In this document: positions 1-9,606 of the stretch, piece by piece
Position numbering within the stretch: position 1 is the stretch's first letter
How the letters are laid out: every line of letters starts with the position of its first letter
Source: Streptococcus panodentis
Lineage (GTDB): Bacteria; Bacillota; Bacilli; Lactobacillales; Streptococcaceae
DNA length: 64,000 nucleotides
Direction of reading: 5' to 3'
Assembly: GCF_017884005.1 (NCBI RefSeq)
Contig: NZ_QFAY01000018.1
Span: 1-64,000 of the forward strand
Notes under the pieces: model-generated
Seen by the model: only the letters and a program-made list of their open reading frames with translations
Told to the model about the DNA's origin: nothing
The model's database searches: none
Program-made: the position numbers and the translations under genes

Positions 1-7
1 GGGAGTG

Positions 8-28
8 AAAAGGTTTGGGGAACCTTTT
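8..28. terminator. Hairpin at the left edge, possible terminator
   Basis: An 8-bp perfect stem (AAAAGGTT / AACCTTTT) closes a five-base loop. The T run is only four bases and the upstream gene is outside the window, so a terminator role is only a possibility. Confidence 0.3.
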
Positions 29-80
29 CAGCCTGAGCTTAGAAACAAAAGAGCGAAGGGAACTAAATTTTTAAAAAATT

Positions 81-150
81 CTTATACAGTATCTTCCCAA
101 AGATCCATCCCTCTGTGGGTGAGGACACAGCCATCATGGGAGTCTGTCCC
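81..150 (+). repeat. Interspersed repeat family A, copy 1
   Basis: A 70-bp block running from CTTATACAGTATCTTC to the GTCTGTCCC end. It recurs almost unchanged at 31501-31570 and, inverted, at 16806-16873. The copies differ by scattered substitutions. No intact protein is shared between them, so I read it as a non-coding repeat and not a gene fragment. Confidence 0.65.
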
Positions 151-350
151 ACCGCCTTTTCTCACCGCCTCGAAACCTCCACTGGAGCCTTTGAGCGGCT
201 CGCTGCCCTATCGTCCTGTATGTAAAGCGATAGGCTGTCCCAGCCTCACTACTAAAAGTCTAAATATAAAAGCTTTCCCTGCCTAGCAGGGTTTTCTTGT
301 GTCTGTCCTGAAAAAGTAGTATCATGTAAGCAAAGAAAAAAGGAAGGTGC
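151..350. other. Gene-free stretch before the thioesterase
   Basis: No convincing gene. It contains GGCTGTCCCAGCCTCACTAC near 233, one arm of the GCTGGGA/TCCCAGC hairpin seen elsewhere in the window. The region looks like stacked repeat debris. A Shine-Dalgarno AGGAAGG lies at 341-347. Confidence 0.4.
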
Positions 351-758
351 ATGATGAAAGATTTTCATTTTGATGCCATTGCGGCTTTTGAAAATTATGA
401 AATAGAAGAAATGAAGGGCGGACGGGTCGTCGTGACGACCAAGGTTGTGGACTCGTCGCTCAATTACTACGGCAATGCCCACGGCGGCTATCTCTTTACT
501 CTTTGTGACCAGATCAGCGGCTTGGTGCTGATTTCCCAAGGTGTGGACGGTGTCACTCTGCAGTCTTCTATCAACTATCTCAAGGCAGGGCGTCTGGGAG
601 ATGTGCTGACCATCCGCGGACACTGTGTCCATGCCGGGCGGACGACTCGGGTCGTAGATGTAGTGATTGCCAATCAAGAGGGGGCTAATGTCTGCAAGGC
701 GACCTTTACCATGTTTGTCACAGGTGAGCGCAAGGAAGAGGCTCGGGTGCGGATATAA
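351..758 (+). CDS. PaaI-family hotdog-fold thioesterase
   Basis: A protein of about 135 residues with the hallmarks of a PaaI/YdiI-type hotdog thioesterase, which hydrolyses acyl-CoA or related thioesters in the cytoplasm. The motif NAHGGYLFTLCDQ (about residues 42-54) is the hotdog active-site helix, with Asn, His-Gly and the acidic Asp. SINYLKAGRLGDVLTIRG matches the central strand region of the family. The length fits a single hotdog domain that would assemble as a dimer or tetramer. Two start codons are adjacent (351 and 354) behind AGGAAGG. The gene appears monocistronic. The physiological substrate cannot be read from the sequence. Confidence 0.85.
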   Translation: MMKDFHFDAIAAFENYEIEEMKGGRVVVTTKVVDSSLNYYGNAHGGYLFTLCDQISGLVLISQGVDGVTLQSSINYLKAGRLGDVLTIRGHCVHAGRTTRVVDVVIANQEGANVCKATFTMFVTGERKEEARVRI

Positions 759-772
759 GCTGGCGGAGCGAC

Positions 773-857
773 TAACATGCTCAAGGCAAGTTAAAGGAGG
801 CTGTCCCGTGGCCTTGATTGACTGCCTCGGCTGATTTCGATTTTCCTTGAGTATAAA
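773..857. repeat. Interspersed repeat family C, copy 1 (MITE-like)
   Basis: The outer ends are imperfect inverted repeats: CATGCTCAAGGCAA at the left and ATTTTCCTTGAGTAT at the right. Read in reverse, the right end ATACTC..GGAAAATC matches the TACTC..GAAAATC core found near 9230, 16890, 28626 and 55530. The element separates the thioesterase from the next gene and carries no reading frame. Confidence 0.45.
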
Positions 858-908
858 GACCGGTGACCAGTTAGGCTAAATCATTCTAAGATGACAGAAA
901 GGAGCAGC

Positions 909-1232
909 ATGGCTTACGTTTCAGCTGTTTTTAAAGAGGGGATGCCAAATTTGTCTGTCGGCTGCCTGCGGGGCGACCCCTATCTGTGGCGTTATCTGGC
1001 AGGCCATTATGCACATACGGCTGTTCCCTATCCTGTAGAAGACTTCCGGCAGGAAACTCTTGAGATTTACAGGGAGCTGACCGGCAGAGAGCTTAGGTCA
1101 GGGGCGATGGATTTTGTTGACGCTTTTCACCATGGCGGGATGTCTTCCGGCATGCTGTGCGCAGATTACTGGCTTGCGGCCCTTCCGATTTTGGCTGCCC
1201 GCCTGCAAGACCTCAATCAGGCAGAATGCTGA
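909..1232 (+). CDS. Hypothetical protein, 107 residues
   Basis: A small soluble protein of no family I recognise. Translation from 909 is preferred because AGAAAGGAG lies five bases upstream; an in-frame ATG at 891 lacks such a site. The sequence begins MAYVSAVFKEGM and contains DFVDAFHHGGMSSGMLCADY, with a His-His-Gly-Gly cluster near residue 78, then a helical C terminus. No signal peptide or membrane segment is visible. A strong hairpin terminator 50 bases downstream supports a genuine, separately terminated transcript. The function is unknown. Confidence 0.6.
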   Translation: MAYVSAVFKEGMPNLSVGCLRGDPYLWRYLAGHYAHTAVPYPVEDFRQETLEIYRELTGRELRSGAMDFVDAFHHGGMSSGMLCADYWLAALPILAARLQDLNQAEC

Positions 1233-1284
1233 TACTTTCCAAGCACTTGGGAAGTTCAGGACAAATTCTATATAGTTAAAGCTG

Positions 1285-1312
1285 AAAAAGACATTCCTGC
1301 GATGTCTTTTTT
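1285..1312 (+). terminator. Rho-independent terminator
   Basis: Perfect 10-bp stem AAAAAGACAT / ATGTCTTTTT with a seven-base loop and an extended T run. It ends the 909-1232 transcript. The first apparent start codon of the following RraA remnant lies inside this hairpin, which argues against normal translation of that remnant. Confidence 0.8.
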
Positions 1313-1337
1313 GCTTATCTTTTGCTGCAAGGTCAAG

Positions 1338-1691
1338 GGGGTGGCTGGTGTCGTTATTGACGGCAGCTGCCGGGATTCTCAGGATATTTACGACTTGGCC
1401 TATCCGGTCTTTGCTAGAGGCTACAATCCAGCTCCGACTATTAAGGAAAGTCTGGCTAAGACAAAGCTGCCTGTGACTGTCGGGGGAGTGACTATTCATC
1501 AGGGAGACTTGGTTATCGGTGACTGCGATGGGGTCGTTGTGATTCCGCAGGCAGACGAGGAGCAGGTGTTGGCCAGAGCCTTTCAAAAATTTGAGAAAGA
1601 AAAAGAAATTTTGGCGGCTATCCAAAGCGGCCAAACGACAGTGGACATCTATGGCTTTCATGACCTCATCAAAGCCAAACAAAATAGGTAG
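1338..1691 (+). pseudogene. RraA/HMG-aldolase-family protein, N-terminally truncated remnant
   Basis: From about 1338 the frame encodes GVAGVVIDGSCRDSQDI, then PVTVGGVTIHQGDLVIGDCDGVVVIP. These are the C-terminal two thirds of the RraA-like fold (4-hydroxy-4-methyl-2-oxoglutarate aldolase / oxaloacetate decarboxylase / RNase E inhibitor homologues). Family members have roughly 100 more N-terminal residues carrying part of the oligomer interface and active site; these are missing here. The nearest start codon (1302) sits in the preceding terminator and has no ribosome-binding site. The remaining frame is uninterrupted to 1691, so the truncation may be recent. I consider it a pseudogene, although a short product cannot be excluded. 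Confidence 0.7.
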
Positions 1692-1814
1692 AGATTTAGA
1701 GCTGGCAGTTATGCCCGCTCTTTTATCATGAGCAAATCCAAGAATGGCTGCTGCATGAGTATTTCTGCTAAAAATGGTATAATAGGTCTATATTTTCTCT
1801 TGGAAAAGGAAGCT

Positions 1815-4800
1815 ATGAAATTACTGTATACAGATATCCGTCATTCGCTGACGGAGCTTTTGACACGCGAAGCGGAGCAGCTGGCTGCAGCCGGAAGGCG
1901 GGTTTTTTATATCGCCCCCAACTCCCTGTCTTTTGAAAAGGAGCGGGCGGTTTTGGAGCAGCTGAACCGTCACGCTTCTTTTGCTATCACGGTGACGCGT
2001 TTTGCCCAGATGGCCCGCTATTTTGTCCTCAATGATGTGCAGCAGGGGCGCAGTCTGGACGACATTGGTCTGGGTATGCTTTTTTATCGGACGCTGGCTG
2101 AGATGGAGGAGCGGGAGCTGACGGTCTATGGCCGCATCAAGAAAGACCCGCAGTTTATCCAGCAGCTGCTGGAGCTTTACCATGAGCTGCAGACGGCTCA
2201 GATGTCCTTTGAGGACCTGCGGTATCTGGAGGAAGAGGAGAAGCGGGAGGATTTGCTGAAGATTTTCAGGGCAGTCTCTCAGGCCTTGGAGGATCAGGAT
2301 TTTGATGCCAGCTCAAAGATTGCGGCTTTTGCCCGGCACATTGCGGCCGGTGACGTGGACAGTGAGCTGGCTGATTTGGCGCTGGTCATTGACGGCTTTA
2401 CCCGCTTTTCTGCTGAGGAAGAATACCTGCTGGGCCTTCTGCACCGCAAGGGAGTGGAGATTGTCATCGGGACCTATGCCAGCCGCAAAGCCTATCGCTC
2501 AGCCTTTCGTGAGGGCAATCTCTATCAGGCCAGCGTAGACTTTCTGCTCAAATTGGCCAAGGACTATGGAGTGCAGCCCCAGAATGCAGTAGGAAAGGGA
2601 GAAGAAAAAGAGGATGCTTTCGGCAGAATTTCCAAGCTGTTGGAAAGCCGCTATGATTTCTCCCAGGCAGAGCTTGAGCTGAGCGAGGAGGACCGTTCCC
2701 GCCTGCAGATCTGGGCGACGATGAACCAGAAAGAGGAGCTGGAGTATGTGGCCAAGTCCATCCGCCAGAGGCTCCATGACGGGGCCCGCTACCAGCAAAT
2801 CCGCCTGCTCTTAGGTGATGTAGAAGCCTATCGGCTGCAGTTGAAAACCATTTTTGATCAGTATCGGATTCCCTTTTATCTGGGCCGGAGTGAGTCGATG
2901 GCCCACCACCCGCTGGTCCAGCTTGCGGAGTCTTTGGAGCGGCTGAAACGCTACAATTTTCGGACAGAGGATTTTCTCAATCTTCTCAAAACCGGTCTCT
3001 ACGGCAATCTGACACAGGATGATTTGGACCACTTGGAGCAGTATCTGCGCTTTGCGGATATTAAGGGAGCCGGTAAGTTTGCCCAAGACTTTACCATCAA
3101 CAGCCAGCATAAATTTGACCTCAAGCGCCTCAATGAACTGCGGCAGCAAACGACTGCCCCCCTGCAGGAGCTTTTCAAGACCAGAAGTCAGACGGCAGCC
3201 GGTCTTCTCAAGAAGTTTTCTGACTTTATCCGTCAGGCCAAGGTCGGTGAAAATCTAAGCCGTCTGGCAGCAGGTGCCGGCCAGCAGGAGCAGGAGAAAC
3301 AGGAGGAGGTCTGGAAGGCTTTCAGCCATGTGCTGGAGCAGTTTGCCCAGGTCTTTGCAGGTGGTAGGCTGGGACTGGATGATTTTCTGACCCTGATCCG
3401 CTCGGGGATGCTGCTGTCTCATTACCGGACAGTCCCTGCTACAGTGGATGTGGTGACGGTCCAGTCCTATGACCTGATCGAGCCCCTGACTGCTCCCTAT
3501 GTCTATGCGGTCGGCCTGACTCAGGACCGCTTCCCAAAGATTGCTCAGAATCAGAGCCTGCTCAGTGACGAAGACCGAGAGCGGCTCAATCAGGCAACAG
3601 CAGAAGAAGCCGAACTGGTCATTGCCAGCAGTGAAAATCTCAAAAAGAACCGCTTTGCAGCCCTGTCCCTGCTCAATGCAGCGACCGAAGAGCTGGTGCT
3701 GTCGGCACCGGCGCTGGTCAATGAAGTGGAGGGCCGCATGTCTCCCTATCTGACGGAGCTGACCATTGAGCCGCTGTCCCTGCCGATAACGGTCAAAAAA
3801 CCGCAGGCTTCGAGCGACGACATTGGCTCCTATCAGGCCCTGCTGTCCCGCATCATTGAGCTCCATCAGGAGGAGATTGACCGAGAGTGGACACCGGAAG
3901 AGCAGACTTTCTGGGCGGTGGCGGTCCGGGTCCTGCGTAAAAAGCTGGCTTCTCAAGGTATCCGGATTCCCCTGATCAGCAAGGAGCTGAAAACGGAAAG
4001 CCTCAAGGCAGATACCCTGCAGGCCCTCTATCCTCAAGGGCAGGCTCTGAAGCTGTCGGCCTCGGCTCTCAATGAGTTTTTCAAGAATCAGTATGCTTAT
4101 TTTCTTAAGTATGTGCTCCGGCTGCAGGAAGAGTGGACCATTCATCCTGATGCCAGAAGCCACGGGACTTTCCTTCACCGGATTTTTGAAAAAGTCCTGC
4201 AGGATGACTCGGAAGCGGATTTTGACAGCCGGCTGCAGCGGGCTATGGCAGAGACCGCTCAGGAGGCCGAATTTGCCAGTCTTTATGATGAAAATGGCCA
4301 AAGCCGCTTTGCCCGCCGCCTGCTCTTGGATACGGCTCAGGCGACCGGCCGGGTCTTGGCCCAGTCGGATACGATTGAGACCATCGGTGAGGAGACCGCC
4401 TTTGGCTCGGCTGCTCAGCCTTTTCTGACGCTGGACAATGGCAGAGCGGTAACGGTGACTGGGAAGGTGGACCGGATTGACCGCCTGCTTCAGACAGAGA
4501 GTCTGGGTGTGGTGGATTACAAGTCCGGCGAGACCAAGTTTAGCTATGAAAAGTTTTTCAACGGTCTCAATTCCCAGCTGCCGACCTATCTGGCAGCCAT
4601 TCGGCAGCTGAAAGACTATCAGGAAGAGAAGGGGAGCTTTGGGGCCATGTATCTGCAGATGACCGATCCCATCGTGGCTCTCAAAGATACCAAAGAGCTG
4701 GCAGATGCGGTCAGGAATGTGATGAAAACCCAGCAGTACAAAGGCCTCTTTCTGGCAGACCAGATCCAGGAATTGGGGGCGGCCTATGAGAAAAACAAGG

Positions 4801-5102
4801 CCAATCTGCTCAGCAGAGAGGAGCTGGAGCTGCTTTTGGCCTACAATGCTGCCCTCTACCGGCGGGCGGCTGAGAGCATTCTGTCGGGGCACTTTGCCAT
4901 CAACCCCTATACGGAAAACGGCCGCAGCATTGCGCCTTATGTCGATCAGTTCAAGGCCATTACCGGTTTTGAAGCCAATCTGCACATCGGTCAGGCCCGG
5001 CAGCTGGAGAAGCTGGATGTGAACAGATTTGACCGGCGGCCGACCGGGGACAAACTGCGGCAGGCCTGGTTAGAAAAGATGAAGGAGGACTTGGGAAAAT
5101 GA
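1815..5102 (+). CDS. rexB: ATP-dependent helicase/nuclease subunit RexB (AddB-type)
   Basis: A 1095-residue subunit of the RexAB (AddAB) complex, which processes double-strand breaks into 3' single strands for RecA. The C-terminal PD-(D/E)XK nuclease is visible: [10 protein letters not shown], then [11 protein letters not shown] and the catalytic VVDYKSGE near residues 895-905. The N terminus lacks a Walker A motif. From this start the protein contains no cysteine at all, so it cannot carry the 4Fe-4S cluster of Bacillus AddB. The start at 1815 follows AAAAGGAAG; upstream in-frame starts are not preceded by such a site. It overlaps rexA by four bases (ATGA), so the two are translationally coupled. 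Confidence 0.95.
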   Translation: MKLLYTDIRHSLTELLTREAEQLAAAGRRVFYIAPNSLSFEKERAVLEQLNRHASFAITVTRFAQMARYFVLNDVQQGRSLDDIGLGMLFYRTLAEMEERELTVYGRIKKDPQFIQQLLELYHELQTAQMSFEDLRYLEEEEKREDLLKIFRAVSQALEDQDFDASSKIAAFARHIAAGDVDSELADLALVIDGFTRFSAEEEYLLGLLHRKGVEIVIGTYASRKAYRSAFREGNLYQASVDFLLKLAKDYGVQPQNAVGKGEEKEDAFGRISKLLESRYDFSQAELELSEEDRSRLQIWATMNQKEELEYVAKSIRQRLHDGARYQQIRLLLGDVEAYRLQLKTIFDQYRIPFYLGRSESMAHHPLVQLAESLERLKRYNFRTEDFLNLLKTGLYGNLTQDDLDHLEQYLRFADIKGAGKFAQDFTINSQHKFDLKRLNELRQQTTAPLQELFKTRSQTAAGLLKKFSDFIRQAKVGENLSRLAAGAGQQEQEKQEEVWKAFSHVLEQFAQVFAGGRLGLDDFLTLIRSGMLLSHYRTVPATVDVVTVQSYDLIEPLTAPYVYAVGLTQDRFPKIAQNQSLLSDEDRERLNQATAEEAELVIASSENLKKNRFAALSLLNAATEELVLSAPALVNEVEGRMSPYLTELTIEPLSLPITVKKPQASSDDIGSYQALLSRIIELHQEEIDREWTPEEQTFWAVAVRVLRKKLASQGIRIPLISKELKTESLKADTLQALYPQGQALKLSASALNEFFKNQYAYFLKYVLRLQEEWTIHPDARSHGTFLHRIFEKVLQDDSEADFDSRLQRAMAETAQEAEFASLYDENGQSRFARRLLLDTAQATGRVLAQSDTIETIGEETAFGSAAQPFLTLDNGRAVTVTGKVDRIDRLLQTESLGVVDYKSGETKFSYEKFFNGLNSQLPTYLAAIRQLKDYQEEKGSFGAMYLQMTDPIVALKDTKELADAVRNVMKTQQYKGLFLADQIQELGAAYEKNKANLLSREELELLLAYNAALYRRAAESILSGHFAINPYTENGRSIAPYVDQFKAITGFEANLHIGQARQLEKLDVNRFDRRPTGDKLRQAWLEKMKEDLGK

Positions 5103-8100
5103 AGCAGATTCCCTTTTTAAGCAGCCAAGAAATTGCAGCCAAGCAGGCAGCTGAAGCTGCTTCTGACAAGGCTCAAAAGCGGACGCCAGAGCAGATAGAA
5201 GCCATTTACTCCTCCGGCCGGAATATTCTGGTTTCGGCTTCAGCCGGTTCTGGCAAGACCTTTGTCATGGTCCAGCGGATACTAGATCAGATTGCCCGCG
5301 GAGTGGCGGTCAGCCAGCTCTTTATCTCTACCTTTACGGTCAAGGCGGCCGGGGAGCTGCGGGAGCGGCTGGAAAGTGAATTGGAGCAGCGTCTGAGAGA
5401 GTGTGACGATGAAGAGCTCCGCCGCCACCTGGCCCGGCAGCTGGCAGATTTGCCCAATGCTGACATCGGCACCATGGACTCTTTCACGCAGAAGCTCCTC
5501 AGCAAGTACGGCTATCTGTTGGGCTTGGCTCCGCATTTTCGGATTCTGCAGGATGCCAGCGAGCAGCTGGTCTTGCAGAATGAAGTTTTTGAGCTGCTCT
5601 TTAATCGCTATTATGACAGTGAGAAAAAAGAACCTTTCAGCCGTCTGGTCAAGAATTTTACCGGCCGGCGCAAGGATATTGCTGGCTTTCGCCAGCAGAT
5701 TTACAGCATTTACAGCTTTCTGCAGTCGACCAGCAATCCGGAAGTCTGGCTGCAGGAGACCTTCCTCTACGGCTACGAGCACAGCGATTTTGCAGCTGCT
5801 AAAGAGCAGATAGTGAGTGAGGTGCGGGAGGCTTTGCTGGAGCTGGTAGATTTCTTTCGCTTTCACTTGGACAATGACGGCCGGGAGTTTGCCGGTGCCA
5901 AGTATCAGGACCATGTACAGGCTGCTTTGGTCCTGCTGGATCCTGTCAGCCAGCAGACTGAGACGGACCAGCTGCTGCAGATTTTGCAGGAAATGACGGC
6001 CTTATCCAGACAGTCCAACGGTCAGGCCTTTACAGCCCGCGGCGGCAAGGATGAGCTGAAAAAAGAATTGGCTCAGGCTTATAACGAGGCCCGCAAACCC
6101 CTGATTGAAAAACTGCGCGAAGCAGAGACCAGGCTCTATCATCTGGACTTCATGGCAGAGCATCAGGCGGAGAGTCTGCCGCTTTTGGAGCTGCTGCGGG
6201 ACTTTGTCAGAGACTTTTCCCAAGACTATCTGGAGCGCAAAAAGGAGGAAAATGCCTTTGAATTCGGTGACATCAGCCACTTTGCCATTGGGATTTTGGA
6301 GAATTTCCCGGAGATTCGGGCCTTTTACCAAGCTAAATACCATGAAGTCATGGTGGACGAATATCAGGACACCAACCACACCCAAGAGCGCATGCTGGAG
6401 CTCCTGTCCAAGGAGGATAACCGCTTTATGGTGGGCGACATCAAGCAGTCAATCTACCGCTTCCGTCAGGCTGACCCGCAGATTTTCAATGATAAGTTTA
6501 AGCTCTATCAGGAGCAGCCTGACCAAGGGCAGCTGATTATCCTCAAGGAAAATTTCCGCAGCCATGTGGAGGTGCTGCAGGCGACCAATGATGTCTTCAA
6601 ACGCCTCATGGACGAGGAAGTGGGAGAAGTGGACTATAATGAAAGCCACTACCTGGTGGCCGGCAATCCAGCTAAGCAGGAGCCTGATCCTCACAAGACG
6701 GCAGAATTTCTGCTTTATGACAGCTCTGCGGCCAGCCCAGCTGAAGAGGAAAGTGAGAGCCAGCCGGCCAGCCTTTCTGCTGGGGAAATAGCGCTGGTCA
6801 TCAAGGAGATTATCCGCCTGCACAATGAAGAAGGAGTGGCCTTCGGGGATATCACTTTGCTGACGGCTTCGCGGACCCGCAATGACCTGATTTTGGCTGA
6901 GTTTGCCAAGTACGGCATTCCCCTTGTTCCCGATGATGGCCTGAGCAATTACCTGCAGTCTGTTGAGGTCATGGTCATGCTGGATACCCTGCGGACGATC
7001 AACAATCCGCTCAATGACTATGCCCTGACCGCCCTGCTGAAGTCGGCCATGTTTGACTTTGATGAGGATGAGCTGACCCGGATTGCCCTGCAGGCTGCAT
7101 CTGAGCAGTCCAAGGAAAATCTCTATGAAAAGCTGGGCAATGCCTTAGCGGGCCATGGGCTGCAGCCTGAGCTGATTCTGCCTGAACTGCGCAAAAAACT
7201 GCAGCATTTTGTGCAGACTCTGGACAGCTGGCGGGCCTACGCCAAGACCAATTCCCTCTACGACTTGATTTGGAAGATTTACCAAGACCGTTTCTACTAT
7301 GATACAGTGGGGGCTTTGCCGGGCGGCGCCCAGAGGCAGGCCAATCTCTACGCCCTTTCCCTCAGAGCCAATGACTATGAAAAGTCCAGCTACAAGGGCC
7401 TGTCCCGCTTTATCGGCATGATTGATAAGATAATCAAAAACGAGCATGACTTGGCCAGTGTCCAGCTGGCTGCTCCTAAGAATGCCGTGCATCTCATGAC
7501 CATTCATAAGAGCAAGGGCCTGGAGTTCAAGTATGTCTTTCTGCTCAATATGGACAAGCCCTTTAACCGACAGGACAGCAGCTCTGCTGTTATCCTCAGC
7601 CGCCAAAAGGGCATTGGCATCAAGTATGTGGCAGATGTCGCTGTAAAGACGGAGGATGCTCATGCTCCGGAGCAGCTGCGGATTTCCATGGATACTCTGC
7701 CCTATCAGCAGAACTTAGAGGAGCTGCAGCTGGCCAGTCTGTCTGAGCAGATGCGTCTGCTCTATGTGGCCATGACCCGGGCTGAGACCAAGCTCTATCT
7801 GGTCGGCAAGGGGCAGGAAAGCAAGCTGAGTGAGCGCAAATGGGGAGTCCGTCAGGATGGTCGGCTGCCTGTCAGTCTGCGCAGCCGGTTAAGCTCTTTT
7901 CAGGACTGGCTCTATGCCATTCAGGCCGTTTTTGAGGGGGACAGTCTGGCCTTTCGGACCCGCTTTGTGACCGATGAGGAGCTGACAGCGGAGAAAATCG
8001 GCAGCCTGGCGCAAACAGATCGTTTTGAAGCAGATGTGCTGGCGGATAATCGGCAGTCCGAGGATATCGGCCGGGCCCTGGATGTGCTGGAAAGCGTGGA

Positions 8101-8767
8101 CCGGCTCAACAGCCTTTATCAGGCAGCTATTGAGCTGCCCAGCGTCCGTACTCCCAGCCAGATTAAGAAATTCTATGAACCAATCATGGACAGCCAAGGG
8201 CTGGATATTATGGATCAGAGAGAAGGCTATCGGCCGTCTCCGGATTTTGAGCTGCCGGACTTTGGCGGAAAGAGCCCAGTCACCGGCGCACAGGTCGGCA
8301 GCGCTGTTCACGAGCTCATGCAGCGGATTCCTCTGCAGGAAAAGCCGAGCAGGGCTGTTCTGCAGCAGGCTCTGTCACAGGTGCAGGCAGATGATGCAGT
8401 CAAGCAGCAGGTCAATCTGGATAAGGTTGCTGCCTTCTTTGACAGCGACTTGGGTAAGCTCCTCATCCAGCATAAGGACAAGCTTCGCCGAGAAGCGCCA
8501 TTTGCCATGCTGAAAACAGATGATGCCAGCGGCCAGAAATTTGTCGTCCGCGGTATCTTGGACGGCTACCTGCTCTTTGCTGACCGCATTGTCCTCTTTG
8601 ACTACAAGACTGACAAATTCCGGCATCCTTCCGAACTGACAGAGCGCTACCGCAGCCAGCTGACCCTCTATGCTGAAGCGCTCAGCCGCTCTTATGGGAT
8701 TTCTGCGATTGAGAAATACTTGGTTCTGCTGGGCGGCGAAGAGCTGCAGGTGGTCAAGGCGGAGTAG
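5099..8767 (+). CDS. rexA: ATP-dependent helicase/nuclease subunit RexA (AddA-type)
   Basis: A 1222-residue UvrD/SF1A helicase-nuclease, partner of RexB in recombinational repair. The Walker A motif SASAGSGKT lies at about residues 46-54, the Walker [11 protein letters not shown] near 417-426, and [13 protein letters not shown] shortly after is SF1 motif [15 protein letters not shown] is helicase motif V and [16 protein letters not shown] is motif VI. The C-terminal RecB-type nuclease has GILDGYLL and IVLFDYKTD near residue 1163. The length fits the family. It is the second gene of the operon; a strong hairpin follows about 170 bases after the stop. Confidence 0.96.
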   Translation: MKQIPFLSSQEIAAKQAAEAASDKAQKRTPEQIEAIYSSGRNILVSASAGSGKTFVMVQRILDQIARGVAVSQLFISTFTVKAAGELRERLESELEQRLRECDDEELRRHLARQLADLPNADIGTMDSFTQKLLSKYGYLLGLAPHFRILQDASEQLVLQNEVFELLFNRYYDSEKKEPFSRLVKNFTGRRKDIAGFRQQIYSIYSFLQSTSNPEVWLQETFLYGYEHSDFAAAKEQIVSEVREALLELVDFFRFHLDNDGREFAGAKYQDHVQAALVLLDPVSQQTETDQLLQILQEMTALSRQSNGQAFTARGGKDELKKELAQAYNEARKPLIEKLREAETRLYHLDFMAEHQAESLPLLELLRDFVRDFSQDYLERKKEENAFEFGDISHFAIGILENFPEIRAFYQAKYHEVMVDEYQDTNHTQERMLELLSKEDNRFMVGDIKQSIYRFRQADPQIFNDKFKLYQEQPDQGQLIILKENFRSHVEVLQATNDVFKRLMDEEVGEVDYNESHYLVAGNPAKQEPDPHKTAEFLLYDSSAASPAEEESESQPASLSAGEIALVIKEIIRLHNEEGVAFGDITLLTASRTRNDLILAEFAKYGIPLVPDDGLSNYLQSVEVMVMLDTLRTINNPLNDYALTALLKSAMFDFDEDELTRIALQAASEQSKENLYEKLGNALAGHGLQPELILPELRKKLQHFVQTLDSWRAYAKTNSLYDLIWKIYQDRFYYDTVGALPGGAQRQANLYALSLRANDYEKSSYKGLSRFIGMIDKIIKNEHDLASVQLAAPKNAVHLMTIHKSKGLEFKYVFLLNMDKPFNRQDSSSAVILSRQKGIGIKYVADVAVKTEDAHAPEQLRISMDTLPYQQNLEELQLASLSEQMRLLYVAMTRAETKLYLVGKGQESKLSERKWGVRQDGRLPVSLRSRLSSFQDWLYAIQAVFEGDSLAFRTRFVTDEELTAEKIGSLAQTDRFEADVLADNRQSEDIGRALDVLESVDRLNSLYQAAIELPSVRTPSQIKKFYEPIMDSQGLDIMDQREGYRPSPDFELPDFGGKSPVTGAQVGSAVHELMQRIPLQEKPSRAVLQQALSQVQADDAVKQQVNLDKVAAFFDSDLGKLLIQHKDKLRREAPFAMLKTDDASGQKFVVRGILDGYLLFADRIVLFDYKTDKFRHPSELTERYRSQLTLYAEALSRSYGISAIEKYLVLLGGEELQVVKAE

Positions 8768-8940
8768 TGCTCTTTCTCTCTCAGTCAGCCCGGACCTTCG
8801 AAAATCAAAACCGACCGTCGGCCGACTCAAGCCGAGGCTGACGCTTCCTTGCAGGAGTTTATCTGCCGCCTCAAAGCAGCGCCTTTGCTGCACTCAAAAG
8901 GAAGTATCATGTTGATGTGCAAAGACTGGTCGGTTCACAG

Positions 8941-8984
8941 AAAAGCAGAAGCTGGGACGAAAGTACCCAGCTTCTGCTTTTCTA
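8941..8984. terminator. Long perfect hairpin terminator (GCTGGG/CCCAGC type)
   Basis: A perfect 16-bp stem (AAAAGCAGAAGCTGGG / CCCAGCTTCTGCTTTT) with a nine-base loop. It resembles the hairpin at 55553 in its GCTGGG core. It most likely ends rexBA transcription and works in either direction. Confidence 0.75.
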
Positions 8985-9147
8985 TCCTTTGATTGCAAGC
9001 CTCGGGACTTGGGAGGATTTCTGCTGACTTTCGTCAGCCAGCATTTCCTCTGCACAGTTCATTAGGCGCTTTAGCACCATCAACCCCTGCTGAGCGGCTT
9101 GTCATCTCAATGAAAATCATCAGTGCAGCAGGAAGCTAGCTGCTCAA

Positions 9148-9246
9148 AAGCTCTGGTGGAAGTTTTGAGGTGGTGGATGGAGCTTCTGAGAAGTACGGTA
9201 AGGCGACGCTGACACGGTTTGAAGAGATTTTCAAAGAGTATCATTT
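9148..9246 (-). repeat. Interspersed repeat family C, copy in reverse orientation
   Basis: On the minus strand this reads ATACTCTTTGAAAATCTC followed by TTCAAACCGTGTCAGCGTCG, ending in a run containing CCACCTCAAAACTTCC. Similar blocks are scattered through streptococcal genomes. Partial copies in this window lie at 16889 and 55530. Confidence 0.6.
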
Positions 9247-9333
9247 GTTGACCCATCAACTCTTACAAGCCGCTGCTTTATTTGACTGTATTGACAAGCT
9301 CAGGCCGGCAACTGGAAACGAAGACTCGCTGAC

Positions 9334-9363
9334 AAAATCGCGGACTCTGTTTCCGCGATTTTT
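9334..9363. terminator. Rho-independent terminator without an obvious upstream gene
   Basis: An 11-bp perfect stem AAAATCGCGGA / TCCGCGATTTT with a seven-base loop and TTTTT. The nearest upstream gene is rexA, 570 bases away and already terminated at 8941. It may insulate the ydi-type operon promoter at 9399 or end an unannotated RNA. Confidence 0.7.
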
Positions 9364-9398
9364 GTCTCCGCACTCTTGATGATATTTTCAGAAAAAAA

Positions 9399-9440
9399 TA
9401 GACTTAGTCAGCTAAATATGGTATACTGTAACCGTAAACA
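9399..9440 (+). promoter_or_regulatory. Promoter of the quinate/shikimate operon with a cre-like site
   Basis: The -35 TAGACT (9399-9404) and -10 TATACT (9422-9427) are separated by 17 bases. Directly downstream, TGTAACCGTAAACA (9427-9440) closely matches the catabolite-responsive element bound by CcpA in Firmicutes. A cre over the start site normally represses, so the operon is probably silenced by preferred sugars. The role is inferred from the motif only. Confidence 0.6.
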
Positions 9441-9448
9441 TTACACCT

Positions 9449-9464
9449 TGTGATGAAAATCACA
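9449..9464. promoter_or_regulatory. CRP-like palindrome TGTGA-N6-TCACA
   Basis: TGTGATGAAAATCACA is a perfect 6-bp inverted repeat with a four-base centre and has exactly the half-site and spacing of a CRP box. Streptococci lack classical cAMP-CRP, so an FNR/CRP-family or other dimeric regulator is more likely. It lies just downstream of the start point, a position that favours repression. Confidence 0.45.
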
Positions 9465-9486
9465 TATGAAACAGAAACTGAAAATC

Positions 9487-9564
9487 AAAGGAAAAGTCTT
9501 GATGCCATCGGATATTCGCCGCCCTGCAGCTAGCGGCAGAATGATTCATTGATGATTTTCCTTT
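9487..9564 (+). promoter_or_regulatory. Structured leader before the first MFS gene
   Basis: AAAGGAAAA (9487-9495) pairs with TTTTCCTTT (9556-9564) and encloses an inner GCCGC/GCGGC stem (9518-9537). The leader from the predicted start point to the gene is about 170 bases, long for a streptococcal operon. No known riboswitch class was recognised. Confidence 0.35.
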
Positions 9565-9606
9565 CACATTGTTTTTCAGTTATGATGCAGCTGACGAAAG
9601 GAGTAT

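Larger units (their letters stand above)
8768..9398. other. Gene-free, repeat-rich stretch after rexA
   Basis: About 630 bases without a convincing gene. They hold a degenerate family C core (ACCTTCGAAAATCAAAACC near 8802), two strong terminator hairpins (8941 and 9334), a short inverted repeat CTGACTTTCGTCAG near 9024, and another family C copy near 9150-9246. A 69-codon frame at 9170-9379 crosses both the repeat and a terminator and is judged spurious. Confidence 0.55.

Noticed and set aside
5..286. 93-codon frame at the left edge
   Set aside because: It spans repeat family A and hairpin arms, and no protein family is visible.
3255..4985. Long minus-strand frame of 576 codons opposite rexB
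   Set aside because: Opposite a full-length rexB with all nuclease motifs; no family motifs in the product and no ribosome-binding site. Long antisense frames are expected with the GC-rich third positions of this gene.
9170..9379. 69-codon frame
   Set aside because: It lies in repeat family C and runs through a terminator hairpin.
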